Shown here in pieces: positions 23,530 to 33,779 of a DNA stretch of 64,000 bases. Location: the NCBI RefSeq assembly GCF_026914185.1, contig NC_070567.1, forward strand, positions 4,428,001 to 4,492,000, in the 5' to 3' direction. How positions within the stretch are numbered: the stretch's first letter is position 1; every line of letters starts with the position of its first letter. Made by a program: the position numbers and the translations under genes. The notes beneath the pieces were generated by a model that saw only the letters and a program-made list of their open reading frames with translations, was not told the DNA's origin and searched no databases. Origin of the DNA: Puccinia triticina. Its lineage: Eukaryota; Basidiomycota; Pucciniomycetes; Pucciniales; Pucciniaceae.

Positions 23530-24388
23530 TGAACACATTGATAACCACTTCGGTTACAAATCTGCTTCATCAGACTCAGCTGCACACCAACAACTGAGTC
23601 TGTTGAAGCAATCTGCTTTATCAGGCTTGGCTACATACACTCCAACAACTGACCATCAGACACCACCCACTTTGATGAGTATACTGTCCCACTCATCAAT
23701 TCACACCTCAATTAAATTCCCCATTCTGATTCTCAAATCTTTTCATTTTTCATTGCAAAAATGCAAAAATCCATTGAACATTTGAGAAGAGCTTATGCAG
23801 CATAATGGCAAAGTACATTCAGAGAAAGGAAATGATCTGTTGCAGCAATTTCTTTCCTTTCATTTTCTTTTCAAAATGCACAAAACAAGGCTGCCATACA
23901 AAGGGGTCTTATTGATCATCATTATCTACATTTGACAACTCCAAGTCTGCTGGAAGGACCCCATAAATTTATACTCCATCCCTGGACTCCGTTCAACAGA
24001 ATTGCTTTGACTCCGTTCAGTGTTCCCTTGGGGATGTGCAGATTGCTTGGACAGATATCCACACCTGGGTAATTTTCTTCAACGTCATTGATAACCACTT
24101 CCACAACAATTCTGCTTCATCAGACTTGGCTTCACACCAACAACCAAGTCTTTTGAAGCAATAAGCTTCATTGGACTTGGTTACACATCTATAACCTTGA
24201 AAATGGCTGATTGTACCCATCTGAACCTTCAATTTAACACATTATATAAACAACAAAATCAACACAATGTGCTGTTAGTTCCCCCCAACCAATCCACTCA
24301 TCAGACACCACCCACTACTATTCTCCTCATCACACCTCAATTAACTTCCCCGTTCTGATTATAATCCTTTGCTTTTTTCATTGCAAAA
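23530..24388 (+). repeat. Partial tandem duplication of a Helitron 5' region
   Basis: Sequence at about 23536-23860 (CATTGATAACCACTTC ... GCAAAAATGCAAAAATCC ... GAAGAGCTTATGCAGC) recurs diverged at about 24085-24480. The second copy leads into the helicase-like remnant. Neither has an intact frame over the whole length. Confidence 0.5.
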
Positions 24389-26815
24389 ATGCAACAATCC
24401 AATGAACAATTGAGAAGAGCTTATGCTGCAGAACAGCAAGCTAGATTCAGAGAAACGCAACATCATTTTGGAGCATCTTCTTACCCTTCATTTTCTTTTC
24501 ACAATACCGAAAAAGAGGTGGTTTAACAAGATTTCCCATATTTGTAATGATCTAGATCATCTTCATGTATACAAAACTACCAGGACAGGATCAATTTTGG
24601 ACAACAACTTTGGTAATCAACAGACCCTCCACTTTGATAATCAACAGACCAGCCACTTTGGTAATCATCAGACCAGCCACTTTAGAGAATACATACCATC
24701 ACAACACACTTCAAGAAGGTTTTATAACCACGATTTTCATTTTCCCATTCCATCACAACAATTTTCAAGAGGGTTTTCTAATCCAGATGTTCATTTTCCC
24801 AAACATTATGCAAGAAAACCAAATCAAATGAAATTTCATCAACACCCACAACAACAATCCCAAAATCAACACCTCTGAAATTCTAATGAATGAAAATTCT
24901 TACCAGTTTGACAGGAGAATTTACAATGAACCAAAAATCTCAAGAGGAAATAACCACTTTATCATTGAAAACTTCTGGGTCATGCCCTCCAATTCATACT
25001 TATCTGCCAAATTTCACTGTCACATCAATGTAGAAATTTGTGCAGTCAAATACCTGTACAAATATTCTGATAAATCAGCCTTGGATGTTAAGAAGATATT
25101 GATGGGGTGACTAGATTCAGATATTCTTGATGGGTAGCAGCTCCAGAAGCATGCTGGAGGATTTTCTCTTGCAAAATATCTGCAACTTATCTCTCTATAA
25201 TTTGTTTTGACATCCAGTACTATACATGGCACCCCACAAGCAAAGAATGTAAGCCAAGGCAGAGGGGTTTTTGAATTGGTAGAATTTCTGCAGTTTATCC
25301 TTCTGATTCAGAAAGATGGCATTTACGGCTACTACTCAATCATGTCACTGGTGCAACCTCTCTTGAGAATCTTTGTACATTTTGAAGACAAATTTATAAC
25401 AGTTTTTGTTCAGCTTCTTTGGCCCAGGGTCTGTTGGAAAATGATCATTATTTGGAAGCCACAATGGCTGAAGCAAATGAAACAATGATGCCAACTTATT
25501 TGCAAAATTTATTTGGCATACTTATAGCAACATTTCAACCTTCATACCCTCTGTGTTTATGGAATTCTTCCTACCATTACATGACTGAAGACTGGAGATC
25601 CATCAGGGATTTCAAGATGATGCACTCATGACAAATCAGATGATTGAAGTGATCAATCCAATCCTTTTACAAAATGGTCTTCAACGTGTGGATATCTCAG
25701 ATTGACAATGCAAGAGATCAGCCTTTGATCAGATCATCAATGCATGTTATTCAGAACAACCCGCTTGCTTCTTTAATGATGGTCCAGGGGGATCTGGAAA
25801 GACTTTCTGATACAACTGCTTACTGGAAAATTTCAGATCAACCCAAATAGTTGCTATCACAGGTGCAGGAAGTGGTGAGCTCACATTTTCCCAACCACAC
25901 CATCTTAATTTGTATTCTCTCTCAACCCACAGGAATTGCAGCTATGAAAATGCAATATGGCAGGACTGCTCAGTTGAATTTTGGAATTCCTCAAAAGCTT
26001 CTGCAAAATTCAGTTTATTCAATCACAAAACATTCTCAAAAGGCTGATGTTTTGAGGCAATCAAAGCTTATCATTTGGGATGAAGCCCCAATGACACATA
26101 GACATGCCCTTGAATTGGTAAACACTGAGAGAGATTACTCCAGTACTTGATGGATTCAGATCAACCCTTTGGTGGCAAGGTAATTGTACTTGGAGGTTAT
26201 TTACGTCAGGTTTTACCAGTGGTGCGGAAGGGAACATGTCCCCAGATTTTTGATGCAAGCATCTAACTTCCAGCCAATATGTGTGCATCAGGTGATCCAC
26301 AATTTCAGAAGTTTCTTTTATCCATTGGAGATGTGAAGGTATCACTCAATAAAACAGCAAAATCAACCCACCTACTTCTATGGTCATTCATGGGGGTTCT
26401 CAGGCGCAAGATTTGAATCATCTCATAAGACTGCAAGAATATTTATTTAGAACAAATCAACTCTAGAATTCTAAAATTCATTCCATCTCAGGGAAGAACT
26501 TACACAAGCTTTGATTCTGTGCAAGATGATCCCCAAAACCTATATTTGCAAGAGTATATCAAAGGGTTGAACATCTCAGGCTCCCCACCTCATATTCTTC
26601 AACTGAAATGCGGAGTGCCAATAATAATGCTCAGGAACCTTGATTGGAAAATGGGACTTTGTAATGGAACCAGGTTGATTCTGGAAAACTTGGGTCCAAA
26701 TGTGATTCACGCAAGAGTCATATCAGGTAACAGAGTTAATGATTCTGTAGCTATCCCTCACATTCCTTTCTTATCTGACCCAGACGAGTCCGGACTGCCT
26801 TTCAAGCGCATTTGA
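24389..26815 (+). pseudogene. Decayed Helitron replicase/helicase (Rep-Hel remnant)
   Basis: Broken frames on plus match a Helitron protein in order. The N-terminal start is MQQSNEQLRRAYAAEQQARF. A Helitron-like-N segment follows at 24960-25080 (HINVEICAVKYLYKYSDK). The Pif1-type helicase has Walker A near 25780 (GPGGSGKTF), GIAAMKMQYGRTA at ~25930, the Walker B-like KLIIWDEAPMTHRHALE at ~26070, and a C-terminal block at 26519-26815 (CGVPIIMLRNLDWKMGLCNGTRL). Many stops and frameshifts separate these pieces, so it cannot make a functional protein. It shows that autonomous Helitrons once acted in this genome, relevant to the captured gene at 33.8-36.7 kb. Its termini were not located. Confidence 0.8.
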
Positions 26816-27296
26816 AAGCAATTTCTTCTCATGTTCAGAGTTTATGAATTTCCCTCATCAATATTTCCCCAACAATTGTCTTTCCAGCACAAATTTTGTT
26901 TCTTCTTCAAAAAACTTGAACTTAATTCACCAGTTTGCACTATTTTGTTTTCTTACCAAGTTTTCATTTCAAATTTGCTTTCCTTTGACTGAATGCCTGT
27001 TATGCAGATAGTCACCCAGGAATTGCAACATCAAAGTTTTGAAAAATTTAATCCGTTTCCTATGAGCTGTCACATTACCCTTTTGCCTTTCACCTCCTGT
27101 GATTTACAAACCCCTATAACTTTAACACCCTCTGGAACCCCAAATTTGGGGGCTTCCCCTTGTCAATTATATTGATGACGACTCCTCCAGTCGAGGGGAG
27201 GTGTACACACCTCTGGGCGGAGGGATCGCTCCGGTTGAGGTGGTATGTACACCTCCCACCTCTTCAAGTGGAGAGATCCCTCCGATCCATCTGGCC
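26816..27296. other. 3' flank of the Helitron remnant with small hairpins
   Basis: AT-rich to ~27170, then paired segments such as GAGGGGAGGTGTACA / TGTACACCTCCCACCTC. No gene is supported. Confidence 0.35.
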
Positions 27297-27462
27297 CACC
27301 AAGATGGGCAGGTACCCGGATGGGTACCCGTTTTTTTCCTGCCCAAAAACTGAACACCCGCACCCGCACCCGGCACCCACCGGCGGGTGCTGAGCGGGTG
27401 TTCCGGGTACCTGCTGGCGGGTGCCGGGTACCCGCAAACGGGTACCCAAGTGCCATCTCTAA
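27297..27462. repeat. ACCCGCACCC-rich interspersed repeat (family E, copy 2)
   Basis: Contains GGGTACCCG, ACACCCGCACCCGCACCCGG and GTACCTGCTGGCGGGTGCCG in the same order as 21942-22110. It ends GCCATCTCTAA, the complement of that copy's start. Confidence 0.6.
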
Positions 27463-27831
27463 GAGCATCCGCATCCGTTGCTAAGTTAGTCTGGACTAAC
27501 TAGCTCGGATTACGGTCGGACTAAGCTAATCCGAGTGGCCGACCGCATCAGCGTAGATTGGGAGGTCCGAGGCTATCGGAGATTATGTGATTAGGTGCCT
27601 GTATGGTATGTGTTTGGCACCTAAACACATAGAGTTCATGCCATTGAGCATGATGCATATTCATTTTATAGGTTAGTCCGAGGACTAGTGGGGGCTAGAT
27701 TTATACCCCACTAGCTCCAAACCAAGCTCCGGGTCAAGTTGATCCCCGGTTAATCCAACCTGATGCGGTTGCGGGGTCGAACTAAGTGCCCTAATCCGGG
27801 CTAACTTAGCGCCCGGTGCGGATGGTCTAAG
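27459..27831. mobile_element. Inverted-repeat element with CTAAG...CATCCGCA ends (family G, copy 1)
   Basis: 373 bp. Left end CTAAGAGCATCCGCATCCG then TTGCTAAGTTAG. Right end CTAACTTAGCGCCCGGTG then CGGATGGTCTAAG. Non-coding. A decayed, oppositely oriented relative is at about 39015-39260. Confidence 0.6.
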
Positions 27832-28825
27832 CCTGCTTCAGCTTCCACGGCTTCCGCCAGCCCCACACCGCTACTAAACATTCCACGCTGGCCTGCCTGG
27901 TTTGAGTTTAGCCCCTACTGTGCCACAAAATGTCCACCATAAGTTGTGTGCTCCGCTTTCCTTAGCCTTTTGTCCATAATCCATGTGCTGCACAAATCTG
28001 CACCTACTCCACGCACCATTGCCAACTTAAACCTCTGTGGCTCCTGATTACATAAGCAAGCCCCGCACTCCGTCGTGCTGCGCATTGGACCCCTCCTGGA
28101 TATATTGGACCTCTGCACCAGATTCCACCCCCAAACCACATGATTGTTACCAACAAAAATGCTCTTTTTTGCCCCTCCCATTTCCACCTTGTGCCCCCAT
28201 TGATTTCTGTTTGCGGATGTGACAAGGGCCACCCACGCTCAAATCATTGGTTTGACCTGAATTTCAGGATCCATTTTTCACTAAAACTGGATCCCTAGGA
28301 ACTAGCATTGGTTATTTGGTTATGGGTGTGCAGTTTAGATATTGGACTGTTGGGATTTTCAGCAATAGGTTTGTGTAAGTTAAACTTAGATGTCATATGA
28401 CATTAACTTAAACAGCAAGGTTTGGCTAGGTGAAGAAATCTTTATCTGGAAAATCTGTGGCCCCTTTGCCATCCTTTTTTAGAACTGCCGCAAACATGAG
28501 CTTATGGCAAACACTTTGCAGAATCCGTGATTCTGTTAAAGGGAGCAGATCATGTTGGGAATATGTATATGCGGACGAGCGTGTCAGAGTCAAATTAATT
28601 ATTTTTCTAATAAAACACAGAAAAGATTTATAAACACTATGTCCGGACAAAAACAACAAAAAACATGAAAACATTAATCTACGTTTGACCTAATTTTGAA
28701 AGGTGGAAAAGAGTCAGAGGTTGTGTTTTGGCAATCGAAATGGGAGAATGGGGGTAGGAGTGACTACTAACAAGATGAAGAATTGGACGAAAATGAGATG
28801 GGCCATGTCGGATATCGAGTGACAG
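27832..28825. other. Spacer, no gene seen
   Basis: Open frames at 27915-28232 and 28426-28674 have no recognisable similarity and lack splice context. It serves as the 3' flank of ARL1. Confidence 0.35.
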
Positions 28826-29798
28826 TCATGACGTTTCGTTCTGGAGCGCCGTGACCAACCTGGACAGTCAGAGGTTGGTTTTGAGGAAACGCCGTGTTAC
28901 AGGTAGATGACAAATGATATTGAGATGTTGGTGTTCAAGGAAAATTAGTTTCCGATCAAATTTCACCAGATCATCATTTGCCGTCGATGATTGCTTAGCA
29001 ATGATGAGCTCACCAATCAAGTCCTTCTTCCAAACCTTCCCCTTTGATCGCACATGCTTTGAAAATACTCCACTGGCGATTTTTCAGGGTGTCCAACCCC
29101 AGTCCCTCTGAAACCTCTGCCGGGGTTAAGGCATTTGGTTGATCCTAGAAACGGACGGAGAGGAGGCACATCAGTTCTAGGAGTTCCGCATGTTATTTAC
29201 TGATCGATGGTAAGATAATGACCTGTTTATTTGCAAATACCAATAACCGAGCGTCTTTCAGTTCATCCTCGCTCAACATTGCCAGTAACTCTGCCTTTGC
29301 AATCGGAAGCCGATCCCTATCGTTGGAGTCCACCACATAGATCACCGCCTGAGTGTTTGCGTAGTAACACCTCCAGTATGGTCTGATTGATGTCTGTCCT
29401 CCCAAATCCCACTGCGTTTTCAAGGAACTAGTTGTCAATGCTTCTTGCTCGTCCAATTATCTTTATTGGTACGGGACCGTTCGAGGGAATACTAACCACT
29501 TGAAATTTAATATTCTTGTATTGCACCGTCTCGACGTTGAATCCGATCGTTGGTATTGTTGAGACTACTTCGCCAATTTGGATCCGATAAAGAATTGTTG
29601 TCTTTCCAGCCGAATCTGGATCAAAGAGGAAAAATGTTCGGGATATTCTTCAGTTTCCAATATCTCTTCAGGTTCATTTCTTGAATCAAGAACTGCATAA
29701 ATTGGCTAACCAAGACCCAGCATAAGAATCCGAACTTCAGACTGTCGAGAGAAAAGGGACGAGATCCTTCCGAATATCGATGAAAAGGCGATGCCCAT
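28826..29798 (-). CDS. ARL1: Arf-like small GTPase ARL1
   Basis: Five exons on minus: 29798-29711, 29615-29497, 29411-29223, 29144-29014, 28859-28826; 561 nt, 186 aa, phases consistent. MGIAFSSIF gives an N-terminal Gly for myristoylation. The G motifs follow: GLDSAGKTT (P-loop, split by intron 1), [10 protein letters not shown] (switch 1), [17 protein letters not shown] (G3/switch 2), ANKQD (G4 as NKQD, split by an intron) and the SALKG-like [15 protein letters not shown] (G5). The [14 protein letters not shown] and NRQWSIFK blocks match ARL1 rather than ARF1. ARL1 works at the trans-Golgi, recruiting GRIP-domain golgins. The gene is intact and divergent from PXR1, sharing a 282 bp intergenic region. 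Confidence 0.93.
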
Positions 29799-30080
29799 TT
29801 GAACGGAAGGTCCCTGTTTGATTATTCGGTTTCGATTATTCCGCCGTCCCGCTTCGGATAGCTCTTCGATTGGTTTGGTTGGCTTCAAGGGTGCGTGGAG
29901 ACTAGGACCGGCCTGCTGGTGATGTCCGGTGTCATGTCATCCGAGGACTCGGGGCTTTCGAGGGGGGTCTATATGCATCTCGCGCGGAAAGGGGGCCAGC
30001 TATGCATTTCATAATATTTTTAACTTCACTCTTGTGTGGCATTTGGACCAAACAGCCATCCCCTTGTCCGCGCCACCACG
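29799..30080. promoter_or_regulatory. Divergent promoter region between ARL1 and PXR1
   Basis: Only 282 bp separate the two start codons, so both genes must be driven from this stretch. No individual factor site is claimed. Confidence 0.5.
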
Positions 30081-31035
30081 ATGGGTTTATCAGGTCGCAA
30101 GGACAAACAGAAAATTGGCGATGACCCTCGAAATACGAAGTGGGCCAAGAGTTGAGTACTATTCCGGCCATTGAGATGCACACATTCGATGAGCAGAAAC
30201 ATTTATGGCCAAAGTTTGAGCTGATGGTTTACGTCCACATCGGCAGATGAATCCAACCCTGGTTTCAAGATCCTGTCTTCCATGGGCTGGACACCATCAA
30301 CAACCACTCTAGGTGCCGCTTCGGCCGCTTCCGAGCCGGTCCAATCGACTTGGAAGCGACTGCCAGGGGCGATACTTCCAGTCATCAAATCAACTACCTC
30401 CGGTCTTGGTGCCAATCCAGCTCAAGCTTCCACCAGCACCTATCTGTCAGGTGCGCCGAGATTTGTACGAGGCTCCCTGGGTGTATCTTTTGTGGAATCG
30501 GAAGCCGAAACTTCTGCACTGGCCGTACCGGATCCAGAGCAATCCACAAAGCTTGCTATCGTCTCACAGGGTGGTGGTTTTGATGATCTCCTCAGTCGGC
30601 TCAATCAATCGAAATCCAAACCTGAAACGCGCCCATCGGATAGCACGAAGCGAAAGAAGTCTAAAAAGAAATCCAAATGTTCGGAGCTCGAAAATGCGGA
30701 AGAGGGACAATCAACTCGGAAGAGTAAAAAATCTAAGAAAAGGAAAACTCTGTCTACTCCAGAACCAGAACAGCCTGTCGATGACGATGAAGAAATAGTG
30801 GCAACCCCTTCGGGCCCCATCAGAATATCAAGACCAATAAACCCCAGAGTAGCGTATGTTTCTACCCTGTTTTAGCTGTTTACTCATCTCCTGATCACCG
30901 TTCGATCTAACTTAACTCTTTTTCTTTCGAAAAACCAGTGCCAGAGCTAAATTTATCAACTCCAAGAAACTTGCTTCATCCGCTGGAAGCGCTCAAGCCA
31001 TGGCAGAAATCCTCGGGATCCCGCCTGCCGAATAG
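30081..31035 (+). CDS. PXR1: G-patch nucleolar protein PXR1/PINX1
   Basis: Three exons: 30081-30150, 30247-30853, 30939-31035; 257 aa in consistent phase. It starts MGLSGRKDKQKIGDDPRNTKW, the invariant N-terminus of Pxr1/Gno1/PinX1. A divergent G-patch follows (PGFKILSSMGWTPSTTTLG), then FDDLLSRLNQ, a Lys-rich nucleolar stretch (KRKKSKKKSK) and a C-terminal RAKFINSKKLASS segment. The family activates the helicase Prp43 in rRNA/snoRNA maturation and inhibits telomerase. Only some of the G-patch Gly residues are evident, so Prp43 contact may differ. Confidence 0.88.
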
Positions 31036-31821
31036 CACCTAATTGAACTTAATCCAAATAATCATCTCCCCGATAGAACAACATCACTTGGGACCAAATC
31101 ACGCGTTGGTATAACTGAACAGCTATCGACTGTCAATCATCTGCTTACTGGATCACGAACTGCATCCTCATTCCAAAATCCGTACCATCATTGTATACCC
31201 CCAGTATTTATTCTCATCACATTCCCATTGCATATAATCTTGTTGGTATGACTCCGAGCCATCTTCGCACCTTGACCTCCTCGTGCCAAGCACAAAGGTA
31301 AGATGTATGCTTTATGACACCCAAGTACTTTTCATTCTCATTGAAATTGTTTCAATATATGTTTGTTTTGGACCGAGGTTCTGAAAGTAAATGATCCTAA
31401 GGTCTAAGGTAATTGGTTGACAAAACCTAGAAACTCTAGCAAGGTAGTTGGTTGGTATTGCTCATGGTTCAGTCCAACAGCTGACCCATACTTAGGTGAA
31501 ACATCATGGTAGCACTCTAATGTGCAAATCAACAAATAGATCATATTTCAAAGCACACCAGGAACCTAGCAATTGTGATATTTCATCAATTCATGGGTAT
31601 AAGGGGAGGGGGAAAACAAAAATGAGGAGGTAAAAGGCAATTATGCTCTACTGGGAATATGTTTGTTCATGCTCTACTTATTCACCCATGTGGTAGAATA
31701 GCCAATACATTGTTGTATTTCTTGCTATTGCTCTGTATTGTATTTGCTTATTGAGATTTTGAATCCAGCCAATGCATCACATTCCAACACATGGCTTACC
31801 TGAATCACTTCTAGATCACTT
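31036..31821. other. Spacer, no gene seen
   Basis: Convergent 3' flanks of PXR1 and the disrupted minus-strand gene. AT-rich, nothing recognised. Confidence 0.4.
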
Positions 31822-32722
31822 TTAAATCATGTCTTGTGTCAGTGACATCAAGCTATTAATCAAAGGTTTTGTAATGCTTTGCATGACTTGGCAAAAATGG
31901 AGGTTGGGGGGATTTCCTCTTGCCTCCATCTGTCTTACCATAATTGTATATCTTTCCAGGTGATATTTTGATTTGCTGAATAATTTTTTCATATCATCTT
32001 CCTCTGTTGAAAAAGAACTTTCCTCAGGTACACTTCTCTTTGTCATTATATCTTCTCCAAATATTGATATTACTCTGTGTTCATTCTGGTCAACCAGTAC
32101 ATCAGATTCATAAGAGCTGAGTTGGTAACATCCATGTAGAATACTTGAAACTAGGCCACAGAACTCTTCAAATATACATATTTGATTATAAGTATCTGAA
32201 GGTATTTTCATCAGAGCCTTGAATATTCTAGGTTGATAGTAATTTCCAAGGATTCTCAGCATTTCATGTAACAACTTCAATTCAAGCATTATTTGGTCAC
32301 AATTCAATATTTTATTGCTTTCAATTTTTATTTGTGATATACCAGTGGTAATCTTTTGTAAGAATTCCTCCATGAAATGATTTGGTTCAGGCAGGAAATT
32401 TCCCTCATTTTCTACAAAAATTGAGAATTCATCATAAACTTCTTCAAAATACTGTGAAGAAGAGCTTTTCACTGAAAATGTCTGGGCTTGGTAGTAAAGG
32501 TACTGCAATTCAATGTTTTTCCAGGTACCTGGATCTAAGACTATATTCATCAAAGAAAACAAAAATATAATGCAAATATAACGATTGAATCAAATTTCTG
32601 GCATATCATCAGGATATTTACATGAAAAATGTGACTTACCCTTGAGTATTTCTGCCATTTTTCTTGTGGCAGGGCCTTCCTGGATACTTAGTTTAATGTT
32701 TAAGTTCAGATAAATTTTTATA

Positions 32723-33480
32723 CGGACTTACTTCGCGCACTGCGAAAAGCTCTTCGCGCACTGTGCAGTGCGCGAAGTTTGCAAACACTTCGCGCACTGC
32801 GCATGAAGGGCGCAACTTTTTCAAATTATTTTTTGACCAATCAATAGACAAGCTTATTATTGTCCTCTGTGAATTTATTTGGAGTTTTTTGAAGCTTCCT
32901 TGTATGCTTAAAAATACCACCAATAAAAAAAACAAGTACAGCCATTTGGGGACCTGGAATTCATATTCCCACAGGCCAAAAAATCCAATTAATTTATTGA
33001 ATCATATTAAACATGTATTTAAAAGTTTTAGAACTTTTTGGCCACTTTGTACAAGGACAAGGCTTTCAAAAACCAGTAACTGTTTCTCAAGATATGCCAA
33101 AATGCGCCAGTAAGTGGTGAACTTTCCTAATTTTTGAAAGCCTTATTCTTGCACAAAGTGGCCAAAAAATTCTAAAAAGCTTGAATTCATATGTATCATT
33201 ATTCACTAAATTATTTGGATTTTTTGACTGGTGGGAATATGAATTCCAGGTCCCCAAATGGCTGTACTTGTTTTTTTTATTGGTGGTATTTTCAAGCATA
33301 CAAGGAAGCTTCAAAAAACTCCAAATAAATTCACAGAGGACAATAATAAGCTTTTCTATTGATTGGTCAAAAAATAATTTGAAAAAGTTGCGCCCTTCAC
33401 GCGCAGTGCGCGAAGTGTTTGCAAACTTCGCGCACTGCACAGTGCGCGAAGAGCTTTTCGCAGTGCGCGAAGTAAGTCCG
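32723..33480. mobile_element. 758 bp palindromic transposon with 8 bp target duplication
   Basis: The ends CGGACTTACTTCGCGCAC and GTGCGCGAAGTAAGTCCG are complementary, and complementarity continues almost to the centre (~33110), so the element is one long palindrome. TTTTTATA flanks both sides (32715-32722 and 33481-33488). No transposase is encoded. An 8 bp duplication fits hAT-like or foldback elements. It lies inside exon D of the secreted-protein gene. Confidence 0.85.
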
Positions 33481-33779
33481 TTTTTATAAGATAATCTGGT
33501 GGTTCATCTTGAAGAGGAAACCTGCTTGTGATATAAACAAATATCAAATATCCCATGTCTTTTTTGTTTAAAAAATGGGAAAGACTGTAATCTTCAATGA
33601 TGTGATGCTTTTTTATGTCAATGAAGAAATCAATCATGAGATCACTTCCTTCTTTCTTTAGTGAAAGTTCCATTTCTTTTTCAGAATAAAGATAATTTGA
33701 GTCCCACAGTCTGTAGATTTGTGAAACAGATTCAAGAAGACACTCTTCCCACTTCTCAATAACTGACTTGTTAACATCA

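Noticed and set aside
27360..27430. C-rich strand runs as telomere-like or subtelomeric repeats
   Set aside because: The units are irregular and form part of a short interspersed repeat with defined ends. They are not tandem telomeric motifs.
33181..33489. Open frames of 100-117 codons on both strands around 32.7-33.5 kb
   Set aside because: They are mirror images created by the arms of the palindromic element, so both strands read almost the same peptide. No selection for coding is implied.
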